Both the position numbers and the translations under genes were made by a program. A DNA stretch of 64,000 nt from Sphingomonas liriopis (GTDB lineage Bacteria; Pseudomonadota; Alphaproteobacteria; Sphingomonadales; Sphingomonadaceae), in contig NZ_JAMLDY010000002.1 of the NCBI RefSeq assembly GCF_024211255.1, positions 124,001-188,000 of the forward strand, read 5' to 3'. How positions within the stretch are numbered: position 1 is the first letter of the stretch; the number at the start of each line of letters is the position of its first letter. The notes under the pieces were generated by a model. That model was not told where the DNA came from, made no database searches, and saw only the letters and a program-made list of their open reading frames with translations. Shown here piece after piece: positions 10,219-18,193 of the stretch.

Positions 10219-11130
10219 TCAGATCGCCGACGTTCCCACCACCGCGCTGGCCAGAAACATCAGCAGGCCGGCGAAGCGGTTGCTTCTGAAGCGGGCAAGG
10301 GCGTTGGCGCCGTCGTCGGGGACGAGGGTTGCGACCTGCCAGATCAGGTGAGCGGCGACCGGGAGCAGCGCGAGCAGCGCTAGGGGGTCGGGGCGGACTT
10401 GCCAGAGCGCGGCTGCCCAGAAGGCGATGGCGAGCGTGTAAAAGATCGCGGTGCCGCCCTTCACATGGGCGCCCATGCGCAGCGCCGAGGAGCGGACGCC
10501 GATCAGTGCGTCGTCCTCGCGGTCCTGCAGGGCGTAGATCGTGTCGTAGCCGATGACCCAGGCGATGCAGCCGGCGTAGAGCAGCCACATCGGCGCCGAC
10601 AGCGCGCGCGCCACCTCGCTCCAGCCGACCAGCGCCGCCCAGGAGAACACGAGGCCGAGCCACGCCTGCGGCCACCAGGTGATCCGCTTCATGAAAGGAT
10701 AGGCGGCGACCGGCGCGAGGCTGGCGAGCGCGACGCCCGCCGCGAGCAGGTTCAGCTGGACCAGTACGATCAGACCGACGAGGCACAGCGCCAGCAGCCA
10801 CACCCAGGCGAGCTTGATCGACACCAGCCCGCTGGGGATCGGCCGGGCGCGGGTGCGGGCGACCTGCGCGTCGAGGTCGCGATCGACGATATCGTTGTAG
10901 ACGCAGCCCGCACCGCGCATCGCGATACTGCCGACGAGGACCCAGAGCAGCAACGGCCAGCGCGCGATCGCGCCGCCCGCCAGCGCGATCCCCCAGGCGC
11001 CGGGCCAGAACAGCAGCCACCAGCCGATCGGCCGGTCGAGCCGGGCGAGCAGCGCCAGCCCGCGGATGCGCGGCGGCAGGCGGCCGACGAGGCCGCGGTG
11101 TTCGCTGTCGGGGACGATCTCGGCTGTCAT
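10219..11130 (-). CDS. ubiA: 4-hydroxybenzoate polyprenyltransferase UbiA
   Basis: Inner-membrane prenyltransferase of 303 residues that attaches the polyprenyl tail to 4-hydroxybenzoate in ubiquinone synthesis. Both Asp-rich Mg-prenyl-diphosphate motifs are present: NDIVDRDLD and YDTIYALQDREDD. Multiple hydrophobic helices run through the rest, starting with RPIGWWLLFWPGAWGIAL. The open frame extends upstream to 11175, but the ATG at 11130 (MTAEIVPDSE) gives the normal N-terminus. The gene is divergent from the plus-strand small membrane protein at 11239. Confidence 0.95.
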   Translation of the reverse strand: MTAEIVPDSEHRGLVGRLPPRIRGLALLARLDRPIGWWLLFWPGAWGIALAGGAIARWPLLLWVLVGSIAMRGAGCVYNDIVDRDLDAQVARTRARPIPSGLVSIKLAWVWLLALCLVGLIVLVQLNLLAAGVALASLAPVAAYPFMKRITWWPQAWLGLVFSWAALVGWSEVARALSAPMWLLYAGCIAWVIGYDTIYALQDREDDALIGVRSSALRMGAHVKGGTAIFYTLAIAFWAAALWQVRPDPLALLALLPVAAHLIWQVATLVPDDGANALARFRSNRFAGLLMFLASAVVGTSAI

Positions 11131-11238
11131 GCCATGGTCCTTGCCGCAGCGACGCGGCATCGGGCAAGGGCGCACCCGCTTTTGCCTCGCTATCGCCGCG
11201 AAGTTCCGGCAATCGCGAGTGATGATCGGATTGGGGGC

Positions 11239-11415
11239 ATGATCGGGCTGTCGGTGGCCGTGGGCCGCTTCGTGGAGGCGCTGTTCTGGGCGATCCTGCG
11301 CGTGGCGGGCGTGGTGACGGTCGCGGTCGTCGCGGCGGCGGTGGCGGCGTTGCTCGTCTGGATCGTGCTGCGCAAATTGTGGGCGCGGCAGAAGCGCCTC
11401 AAGGACCGCCCGTGA
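11239..11415 (+). CDS. Small single-pass membrane protein
   Basis: A 58-residue protein with an amphipathic start (MIGLSVAVGRFVEALFWAIL), a valine/alanine-rich transmembrane segment around residues 22-44, and a basic tail (RKLWARQKRLKDRP). No family is recognised. Its stop overlaps the GTG start of rsmE by four bases (GTGA), which supports that it is translated and coupled to rsmE. Confidence 0.7.
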   Translation: MIGLSVAVGRFVEALFWAILRVAGVVTVAVVAAAVAALLVWIVLRKLWARQKRLKDRP

Positions 11416-12152
11416 CCGCCACCCCCGCCTGGCCGCCGCAATCGGCGCCGCGATTGTTCGTTGAGCACGAGCTCGCGCCGGGGCCGCTGCGCATCGACGG
11501 GCCGGCGGCGCATTATCTCGTCTCGGTGATGCGGATGGCGCCGGGCGATCCGGTGAAGCTGTTCGACGACGTCACCGGCGAGTGGCTGGCGACCGCGGCG
11601 CAGGTCGGCAGGCGCGACCTGACCGTCGATGTGTCGACGCGGTTGCGCGAGCGCGAGCCGGTGCCCGACCTGTGGCTGTGCGCCGCACCGCTCAAGAAGG
11701 GGCGGGTCGACTGGCTGGCGGAAAAGGCGTGCGAGTTGGGCGTCGACCGGCTCGTCCCCGTACTGACCAGCCGCACCGTCGTCGACAAGCTCAAGGCCGA
11801 CCGGCTGCGCGCGCATATGATCGAGGCGGCGGAGCAATGCGCGCGGACCGCCCTGCCCTCGCTTGCCGAACCGGTGAAGCTGGCCGCGCTGCTGCGCGAC
11901 TGGCCGGAGAATCGCGCGCTGTTCTTCGCCGACGAAACCGGGGGCGTGCCGGCGCTCGCGGCGATGCGCGCGCATCGCGGGCCCGCGGCGATCCTGATCG
12001 GGCCGGAGGGCGGCTTCACGGCCGAGGAACGCGACGCGATCCGTGCCTGTCGCCAGGCGATCGGCGTCGGCCTGGGTCCCCGCATCCTGCGTGCCGATAC
12101 GGCGGCGGCGGCGGCGGTGTCGCTGTGGATGGCGGCGGCCGGAGACTGGTAG
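11412..12152 (+). CDS. rsmE: 16S rRNA (uracil1498-N3)-methyltransferase RsmE
   Basis: SPOUT-class methyltransferase of 246 residues that methylates U1498 of 16S rRNA. The family motifs ILIGPEGGFTAEERD and LGPRILRADTAAAAAVSLW near the C-terminus form the trefoil-knot cofactor site; the N-terminal PUA-like domain carries the RLFVEHELAPG and HYLVSVMRMAPGDPV segments. The GTG at 11412 overlaps the preceding stop and is the favoured start; an upstream ATG at 11379 lies within the preceding gene. Confidence 0.95.
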   Translation: MTATPAWPPQSAPRLFVEHELAPGPLRIDGPAAHYLVSVMRMAPGDPVKLFDDVTGEWLATAAQVGRRDLTVDVSTRLREREPVPDLWLCAAPLKKGRVDWLAEKACELGVDRLVPVLTSRTVVDKLKADRLRAHMIEAAEQCARTALPSLAEPVKLAALLRDWPENRALFFADETGGVPALAAMRAHRGPAAILIGPEGGFTAEERDAIRACRQAIGVGLGPRILRADTAAAAAVSLWMAAAGDW

Positions 12153-12198
12153 GAAAGCTTGCTGGCAAGTCCGTTCATCCGCGCGTAAGGGCGCGCTC

Positions 12199-13572
12199 AT
12201 GACGACCAAGACCGACAGCGCCACGGATTCCCCGATCATCGAATCGCGGGACCAGTTGATCGCCAGCTTCGCGCGCGGCGAAAAGCCGCCCGAGCGCTGG
12301 CGGATCGGCACCGAGCACGAGAAGTTCGTCTATCGCACCGCCGATCACGGCGCGCCGAGCTGGGACGAGCCCGGCGGCATCCGCGACCTGCTCGTCGAGC
12401 TGCAGCAACATGGGTGGCAGCCGGTCGAGGAGGGCGGCAAGATCATCGCGCTCAATGGCGCCGACGGCAGCGTCAGCCTTGAGCCGGCGGGGCAGTTCGA
12501 GCTGTCGGGCGCGCCGCTCGATAACCTGCACCAGACCTGTGCCGAAACGGGACGCCACCTCGATCAGGTGAAGGCCGCGGGCGAGAAACTGGGGATCGGC
12601 TTCCTCGGCCTCGGCATGTGGCCGGACAAGCGGCGCGACGAACTGCCGATCATGCCCAAGGGCCGCTATGCGATCATGCTGCGCCATATGCCGCGGGTCG
12701 GCAGCATGGGGCTCGACATGATGCTGCGCACCTGCACGATCCAGGTCAACCTCGACTATGCGTCCGAGGCCGACATGGTGAAGAAGTTCCGCGTCGGGCT
12801 GGCGCTGCAGCCGCTCGCCACCGCACTGTTCGCCAATTCGCCGTTCACCGAAGGCAAGCCCAACGGCTTCCTGTCGTACCGCAGCCATATCTGGTCGGAC
12901 ACCGATCCGGCGCGCACCGGCATGCTGCCGTTCGTGTTCGAGGACGGCTTCGGCTACGAACGCTACGCCGACTATATGCTCGATGTGCCGATGTACTTCG
13001 TCTATCGCGATGGCAGATATATCGACGCCGCGGGGTTGTCCTTCCGCGACTTCCTGAAGGGCGAATTGACCGTCCTGCCCGGCGAAAAGCCGACACTCGA
13101 CGACTGGAACGACCATCTGTCGACCGCCTTCCCCGAGGTAAGGCTCAAGACCTTCCTCGAGATGCGCGGGGCGGATGGCGGGCCGTGGAACAAGATCTGC
13201 GCGCTGCCGGCGTTCTGGGTCGGACTGCTGTACGACAGCCAAGCGCTCGATGCGGCGTGGGACCTCGTCAAGGACTGGTCGATGGAGGATCGCGAGGCGC
13301 TGCGCTCGGCGGTGCCGAAGCTGGCCCTCGACGCGCCGTTGCCGGGTGGCGGACGGCTCGGCGATATTGCGGGCCGGGTGCTCGACATCGCGCATGCGGG
13401 GCTCGCGGCGCGGGCGCGGGGCAATGGCGCGGGGGATGACGAGACCGGGTTCCTCGATCCGCTGCGCGAGATCGTGCGGACGGGGAAGGTGCCGGCACAG
13501 GTGCTGCTCGACCGCTACAATGGTGCGTGGGCGGGCGATCTGGATCGCGTGTACGACGAGGCGAGCTTCTGA
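12199..13572 (+). CDS. gshA: Glutamate-cysteine ligase (plant/alphaproteobacterial type)
   Basis: First enzyme of glutathione synthesis, joining glutamate and cysteine with ATP, 457 residues. It belongs to the GCS2/plant-type class typical of alphaproteobacteria: RWRIGTEHEKFVYR near the N-terminus, SLEPAGQFELSGAPL for substrate and metal binding, then PRVGSMGLDMMLRTCTIQVN and LKTFLEMRGADGGPW. The ATG at 12199 (MTTKTDSATD) is chosen because the upstream frame overlaps rsmE. It is 46 bases downstream of rsmE on the same strand, so probably co-transcribed. Confidence 0.95.
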   Translation: MTTKTDSATDSPIIESRDQLIASFARGEKPPERWRIGTEHEKFVYRTADHGAPSWDEPGGIRDLLVELQQHGWQPVEEGGKIIALNGADGSVSLEPAGQFELSGAPLDNLHQTCAETGRHLDQVKAAGEKLGIGFLGLGMWPDKRRDELPIMPKGRYAIMLRHMPRVGSMGLDMMLRTCTIQVNLDYASEADMVKKFRVGLALQPLATALFANSPFTEGKPNGFLSYRSHIWSDTDPARTGMLPFVFEDGFGYERYADYMLDVPMYFVYRDGRYIDAAGLSFRDFLKGELTVLPGEKPTLDDWNDHLSTAFPEVRLKTFLEMRGADGGPWNKICALPAFWVGLLYDSQALDAAWDLVKDWSMEDREALRSAVPKLALDAPLPGGGRLGDIAGRVLDIAHAGLAARARGNGAGDDETGFLDPLREIVRTGKVPAQVLLDRYNGAWAGDLDRVYDEASF

Positions 13573-13573
13573 T

Positions 13574-13669
13574 CGCCCTCACCCTTCCCACCCGGCTGCG
13601 CCGGGCGGGCCCCTTCCCTCTCCCGGTGGGAGAGGGAGGGAGGCGCGTAGCGCCGGAAGGGTGAGGGCG
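13574..13669. repeat. Palindromic intergenic repeat, CCCTCACCC family, copy 1
   Basis: Outer arms CGCCCTCACCCTTCC (13574-13588) and GGAAGGGTGAGGGCG (13655-13669) are a perfect 15-bp inverted repeat. Inside lie further hairpins (CCCGGC...GCCGGG and CCCTCTCCC...GGGAGAGGG). It fills the gap between convergent gshA and the PPK2 gene and may also terminate transcription. Related copies are at 57825-57952 and 61481-61577. Confidence 0.85.
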
Positions 13670-13677
13670 AAAGTCGT

Positions 13678-14466
13678 TTAGTCCAGCCCCAACGCCGCCT
13701 TCGCCACCCGCTCCAGTTCCGGATCAAGCGGCGGCGGCGTCATGTCGACGTTCGCCTCCAGGTGATCCGCGATCGCGGTCAGCGCGTGGATGCGCGCCGC
13801 CTTCTTGTCGTTGCCGTTGACCACGATCCAGGGCGCGCCGCCGGTGTCGGTGCGCGCGAACATGTCGTGCATCGCGGCCAGATAGTCCTCGCGCCGCGAG
13901 CGGTTGCGGTAATCGTCGAGCCCGGTCTTCCAGCGTTTCCAGGGATCGTCCAGCCGGGCCTCCAGCCGTTTGTCCTGTTCGGCTTGCGAGATGTGGACGA
14001 ACAGCTTGACCAGTGTCGTGCCGCCTTCGACCAGTTCCGCCTCGAAGGCGTTGATCTCGTCATAGGCGCGGCGCCATTCCTCCTCGCTCGCATAGCGTTC
14101 GACCCGCTCGACGAGGACGCGGCCGTACCAGCTGCGGTCGAAGACGGTGACGTTGCCAGGCTGCGGCAGACGGGTGCGGAAGCGCCAGAGGAAATCGTGC
14201 GCCTTCTCCTCGGCGCTCGGCGCGGAGATCGGATAGACTTCGAAATGGCGCGGGTCCCATGTCGCGGTCAGGCGCTGGATGATGCCGCCCTTGCCCGCTG
14301 CGTCCCACCCTTCGAACATCACGACCGCGCGGCGGCCGTGGATGATATGCGCGACGAGGATGCGTTCGAGCCGGTCCTGCAGCGCGGCGAGGTCGCGCTT
14401 GTAATGGCCCTTGTACGGCTTGGTCTTGTCATGGTCGTTGAGGTCGATCACGCGCGGCTCCTTCAT
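13678..14466 (-). CDS. PPK2-family polyphosphate kinase
   Basis: Kinase of 262 residues that transfers phosphate between inorganic polyphosphate and nucleotides. It has the Walker A loop GWDAAGKGG at 53-61 after RRAVVMFE, and the Walker B/lid element VFDRSWYGRVLVERVE, followed by the basic RLDDPWKRWKTGLDDYRNR segment typical of PPK2. Class I-like single-domain length suggests a nucleoside-diphosphate acceptor, but that is family inference. The open frame runs on to 16104 through the permease gene, which is an artefact; the ATG at 14466 overlaps the permease stop by four bases, marking a two-gene operon. Confidence 0.93.
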   Translation of the reverse strand: MKEPRVIDLNDHDKTKPYKGHYKRDLAALQDRLERILVAHIIHGRRAVVMFEGWDAAGKGGIIQRLTATWDPRHFEVYPISAPSAEEKAHDFLWRFRTRLPQPGNVTVFDRSWYGRVLVERVERYASEEEWRRAYDEINAFEAELVEGGTTLVKLFVHISQAEQDKRLEARLDDPWKRWKTGLDDYRNRSRREDYLAAMHDMFARTDTGGAPWIVVNGNDKKAARIHALTAIADHLEANVDMTPPPLDPELERVAKAALGLD

Positions 14467-15854
14467 CCCTCGTCGGGGATATGAACGCTCCAGCCGCCGC
14501 GGCGACGCAGGACGAACCAGTAATAGCCCGCCGACAGCAGAATCTGCGCCGCGGTCATGATGAGCCCGGGGCGTCCCTCGGCCGGGTCGAGCCAGCTCGT
14601 CCACACGACATAGCCGAGCGCGATCAGCGTGACGATCGGTGCGGCGGGATAGAGCGGCATGCGATAGCGCGCGTGCGCGGTCGCGCCGCTGCGGCGCCCG
14701 ACCATCGCGGCGACGGCGATCCCGGCGTAGATGGCGACGAGCCCGGTGCCGCTCAGCACCAGCAGCAGGGTCAGCGGCAGGAAACAGCACGCCACCCCGA
14801 TGCCACCGACGATCAGCGTGCCGATCCACGGCGACCCGAAGCGCGGATGGATGCGCGTCATCAACTGGTCGAGCGGCCGCCCCCAGCTGTTGTCGCGCGC
14901 GGTGCCGTAGAAGAAACGCGAGCAGGCGAGGATGCAGGCGATGATCGCGTTGACGATCGCGATGACGACGCCGATCGCGACCGCATCCGCCAGCCAGCCA
15001 TCGCCGCGCATCCGTGCGATCAGCCCGAACGGATCGTCCGCGGTGACCAGCGCGTGGAGGTCGGGCGCGCCCATCAGTACGGCGATCGTCGGCACTATCT
15101 CGAACGCCAGCGTCAGGACGAGGCTGGCGAGGATCGCGCGCGCGATCAGCCGCGACGGCTCGCGCATCTCCTCGCCGAAATAGACCGCGGCGCCATAGCC
15201 GTTGAGCGCAAAGATCGCGATCGAGGTGGCGAGCCCGATCGACGCGGGCGACGCCGGCACCAACATGCCCTCCAGCGGCATGACGGGCGCGGTCAGGAAG
15301 CCGGCGAACGGACGGACGATGTCCGACCAGCCGAGCACGACGATGACGACCAGCGCCAGCACCTCGCCGGCGAGGAAGAACCCGGTGACCCAGGCGTTGA
15401 CGCGGATCTGGAGCAGCGCGACCAAAGTCGAGGCGGCGACCACCGCAATCGCGACCGGCACCGTCGGCAATCCGGGGTAGACGGTCGCCAGCACCGCGCT
15501 GATTCCCAGCGCCGCGACCGGCGGGAAGAACAGATTGTTGAAGACGTTGACGCCGAGCATCACGAACCCGGCGAGCGGTCCCAGCGTCTTGGCGACCGCG
15601 ACATATTCGCCCCCCGCCACCGGCCACGCGCTCGACAGTTCGGCATAGACGAAGGCGGTGGCGACGCAGACGATCCCGGCGAGGATCAACGCCCAGATCG
15701 CACCGGTGCCCGCGACCTGCAGCATGCCCGGGATGATGACGAAGACCGAAGACGCAGGCGTCGCGACCGACAGCGTCAGGAACAGGACGCCCATCACCCC
15801 CAGACTGCGGACAAGCGGCGTCGGTGGTGCCGGAAGCAACTGATCGTCTAACAT
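14463..15854 (-). CDS. APC-superfamily amino acid permease
   Basis: Inner-membrane transporter of 463 residues with about 12 hydrophobic segments. The first helix region (LGVMGVLFLTLSVATPASSVF) and AVYFGEEMREPSR after helix 6 are typical of the amino acid-polyamine-organocation superfamily. The substrate is not identifiable. It is coupled by an ATGA overlap to the PPK2 gene. Confidence 0.87.
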   Translation of the reverse strand: MLDDQLLPAPPTPLVRSLGVMGVLFLTLSVATPASSVFVIIPGMLQVAGTGAIWALILAGIVCVATAFVYAELSSAWPVAGGEYVAVAKTLGPLAGFVMLGVNVFNNLFFPPVAALGISAVLATVYPGLPTVPVAIAVVAASTLVALLQIRVNAWVTGFFLAGEVLALVVIVVLGWSDIVRPFAGFLTAPVMPLEGMLVPASPASIGLATSIAIFALNGYGAAVYFGEEMREPSRLIARAILASLVLTLAFEIVPTIAVLMGAPDLHALVTADDPFGLIARMRGDGWLADAVAIGVVIAIVNAIIACILACSRFFYGTARDNSWGRPLDQLMTRIHPRFGSPWIGTLIVGGIGVACCFLPLTLLLVLSGTGLVAIYAGIAVAAMVGRRSGATAHARYRMPLYPAAPIVTLIALGYVVWTSWLDPAEGRPGLIMTAAQILLSAGYYWFVLRRRGGWSVHIPDEG

Positions 15855-15942
15855 TATCCCCCGCGTCTAGCCCCACGGGGGTAGTGGCATGGTTAACGCC
15901 GGGGGAAAAGGGCGTGGGGAAGCGGTCGTCAACCCAAACCCC

Positions 15943-15979
15943 AAGTCCTCCCCCGCCAAGGCAGGGGCATCGCTTATGA
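15943..15979. repeat. CTCCCCCGCC / CGCTTATG palindromic repeat, copy 1
   Basis: The sequence from AAGTCCTCCCCCGCCAAGG through GGGGCATCGCTTATG matches, in inverted orientation, the segment at 35524-35557 (CATAAGCGATAGCCCTG, then GGCGGGGGAGGACGTG). Both copies lie beside a CACCCC-family REPIN. Confidence 0.6.
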
Positions 15980-16008
15980 GTGATTGCCTGGCGCGCGCCC
16001 AATTCCAT

Positions 16009-16117
16009 CGTCACCCCGGACGTGTTCGGGGGGCCACGGTTCGGCGAACGTGTCGTTTCGAGGCTCTTTTTGCGACGCTTGCGGCACGGTGGACCCCGGA
16101 ACACGTTCGGGGTGACG
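16009..16117. repeat. REPIN-like repeat, CACCCCGGAC family, copy A
   Basis: Two inverted hairpin arms (CGTCACCCCGGACGTGTTC... at the left, ...GAACACGTTCGGGGTGACG at the right) flank a spacer of about 50 bases. The spacer (TTCGGCGAAC, TCGTTTCGAGGCTCTTTTT, GACGCTTGCGGC) is nearly identical to that of copy E at 35394-35491. Other copies are at 21292, 25589, 34033 and, inside glgX, 46503. Confidence 0.9.
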
Positions 16118-16197
16118 AAGTACTCCAGGCCGCCCGTTGGTCACGCAAACATATGCAGGCCCCCTCCCCCGCTAACGCGAGGGAGGAATGCGCCATC

Positions 16198-18021
16198 TCA
16201 GCCCGCCTCGGGCGCGACCGCCTTGGCTACGTCGGCGCCAACCTGCGGCGCGACGCGCAGGTTGAGCTCCTTCAACTGCTTGGGCGTCGCGAAATTGGGG
16301 GCGCCCATCATCAGGTCTTCCGCCTTCTGCGTCATCGGGAAGACGATGACCTCGCGGATATTGGGTTCGTCGGCGAGCAGCATGACGATGCGGTCGATGC
16401 CCGGCGCCGAGCCGCCGTGCGGCGGGGCGCCGAACTTGAAGGCGTTGATCATGCCGGCGAAATTGGTGTCGACGTCGGCCTGCGTGTAACCGGCGATCTC
16501 GAACGCCTTGTACATGATCTCGGGGCGATGGTTGCGGATCGCGCCCGACGACAGTTCGACGCCATTGCAGACGATGTCATACTGATAGGCAAGGATGTCG
16601 AGCGGGTCCTTGGTCTCCAGTGCCTCCATCTCGCCCTGCGGCATCGAGAAGGGGTTGTGGCTGAAGTCGACCTTCTTGTTGTCCTCGTCGTACTCGAACA
16701 TCGGGAAATCGACGATCCAGCAGAATTCGAAGCGGCTCTGGTCGATCAGGCCGAGGGTTTCAGCCACCCGGGTGCGGGCGAGGCCGGCGAGCTTGGCCGC
16801 CTGGCCTTCCTTGCCCGCGGCGAAGAACAGGCCGTCGTCGGGGCCGAGGCCGAGCGCGTCGGCCATCGCGGTCATCTTGTCCTCGCCGTGGTTCTTGGCG
16901 ATCGGACCGCCCCATTCGCCGCCCTTGCGCGTGGCATAGCCGAGGCCGGCGAACCCTTCGGACTGCGCCCAGGCGTTCATGTCGTCGAAGAACTTGCGAC
17001 TGCGGTCAGCGGTGCCCGGCGCGGGGATCGCGCGGACGACGTCGCCGGCCTCGACGATCGAGGCGAAGCGACCGAAGCCCGATCCGACGAAATGGTCGGA
17101 GACGTCGCTGATGAGGATCGGGTTGCGCAGATCGGGCTTGTCGTTGCCGTATTTCAGCATCGATTCGCGGTAGGGGATACGCTTGAAGGGGAGCGCCGAG
17201 ACGGTGCGACCCTTGCCCTGCCAGTCGGCGAATTCCTCGAACACGCCATGCAGGACGGGCTCGATCGCCTGGAAGACGTCTTCCTGCGTGACGTAGCTCA
17301 TCTCGAAATCGAGCTGGTAGAATTCGCCGGGGGAGCGGTCGGCGCGCGCATCCTCGTCGCGGAAGCACGGCGCGATCTGGAAATAACGGTCGAAGCCGGC
17401 GACCATCAGCAGCTGCTTGAACATCTGAGGCGCCTGCGGCAGCGCGTAGAACTTGCCCGGATGGACGCGGCTGGGGACCAGGTAATCGCGCGCGCCCTCG
17501 GGCGACGAAGCGGTCAGGATCGGGGTCTGGAATTCGGTGAAGCCCTGCCCGATCATGCGTTGTCGGATCGAGGAGATGACCTTCGAGCGCAGCATGATGT
17601 TCTGGTGCAGGCGTTCGCGGCGCAGGTCGAGGAAGCGATAGCGCAGGCGGATATCCTCAGGGTACTCCTGATCGCCCGCGACCGGCATCGGCAGTTCCTG
17701 CGCGTGGCTCTGCACGGTCGCGGCCTGCGCGAAGATCTCCACCGCACCGGTGGCGAGGTTGGGGTTCACCGTCGCGTCCGAGCGCGCCTTCACGAGGCCG
17801 TCGATCGTCACCACCGATTCGACGCGCAGCGCTTCGAGCGTCGCCAACGCCGGCGAATCGCTGTCGGCGACGATCTGGGTGATGCCGTAATGGTCGCGCA
17901 GATCGACGAACAGCACGCCGCCATGATCGCGCTTGCGATGGACCCAGCCCGACAGGCGGACGGTGTCGCCGACGTTGCTCGCGGTCAGCGCGGCGCAGGT
18001 GTGGGTACGGTAGGCGTGCAT
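16198..18021 (-). CDS. aspS: Aspartyl-tRNA synthetase, probably non-discriminating (Asp/Asn)
   Basis: Class II synthetase of 607 residues. The OB-fold anticodon domain is N-terminal ([20 protein letters not shown]), motif 2 is [23 protein letters not shown] ([15 protein letters not shown]), the GAD insert follows, and motif 3 is [18 protein letters not shown]33 in RKRDHGG matches the histidine (H31 in Pseudomonas aeruginosa) linked to charging of both tRNA-Asp and tRNA-Asn, where discriminating enzymes such as that of E. coli have leucine. That would require GatCAB to make Asn-tRNA; no gatCAB gene lies in this window. ATG at 18021; divergent from rnd with a repeat between. Confidence 0.96.
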   Translation of the reverse strand: MHAYRTHTCAALTASNVGDTVRLSGWVHRKRDHGGVLFVDLRDHYGITQIVADSDSPALATLEALRVESVVTIDGLVKARSDATVNPNLATGAVEIFAQAATVQSHAQELPMPVAGDQEYPEDIRLRYRFLDLRRERLHQNIMLRSKVISSIRQRMIGQGFTEFQTPILTASSPEGARDYLVPSRVHPGKFYALPQAPQMFKQLLMVAGFDRYFQIAPCFRDEDARADRSPGEFYQLDFEMSYVTQEDVFQAIEPVLHGVFEEFADWQGKGRTVSALPFKRIPYRESMLKYGNDKPDLRNPILISDVSDHFVGSGFGRFASIVEAGDVVRAIPAPGTADRSRKFFDDMNAWAQSEGFAGLGYATRKGGEWGGPIAKNHGEDKMTAMADALGLGPDDGLFFAAGKEGQAAKLAGLARTRVAETLGLIDQSRFEFCWIVDFPMFEYDEDNKKVDFSHNPFSMPQGEMEALETKDPLDILAYQYDIVCNGVELSSGAIRNHRPEIMYKAFEIAGYTQADVDTNFAGMINAFKFGAPPHGGSAPGIDRIVMLLADEPNIREVIVFPMTQKAEDLMMGAPNFATPKQLKELNLRVAPQVGADVAKAVAPEAG

Positions 18022-18037
18022 GACTATTCTCGAAATA

Positions 18038-18120
18038 CGTCATCCCAGCGTAGGCTGGGATCTCCGGCCGCGGGCGCGAGGCCTGCGGAGAAAGACCCCA
18101 GCTTTCGCTGGGGTGACGGG
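18038..18120. repeat. REPIN-like repeat, CCCAGC family
   Basis: The left hairpin CATCCCAGCGTAGGCTGGGAT and the right hairpin GACCCCAGCTTTCGCTGGGGT are inverted with respect to each other, with a short GC-rich spacer. It occupies most of the divergent aspS-rnd promoter region. The outer TCAYCCC/GGGRTGAC ends resemble the CACCCC family. Confidence 0.8.
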
Positions 18121-18193
18121 TTGTGGTTACGGTGCGCCCTCCCCTTTCCATCCCCTCTTTGTCAACCCGCGCGGGTGTGGCTATGGACGGGCG

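Larger units (their letters stand above)
15855..16197. other. Repeat-filled intergenic region between the permease and aspS
   Basis: No gene was found. The stretch holds three palindromic elements: a CTCCCCCGCC...GGGG element at about 15943-15979, a REPIN-like element at 16009-16117, and a short CCCTCCCCCGC...GCGAGGG hairpin at about 16157-16187. Confidence 0.75.

Noticed and set aside
9545..11212. A 555-codon minus-strand open frame joining the orphan gene to sequence across ubiA
   Set aside because: The part over ubiA is a shadow frame (Arg/Pro/Ala-rich); true UbiA is in another frame.
13678..16104. An 808-codon minus-strand open frame covering the PPK2 gene and far upstream
   Set aside because: Only the last 262 codons are PPK2; the upstream part is an alternative frame of the permease gene with low-complexity Arg/Gly/Asp composition.
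16009..16117. Possible CRISPR or direct-repeat array from the recurring repeats
   Set aside because: Copies are far apart, inverted within each unit and not regularly spaced; no cas genes are present.
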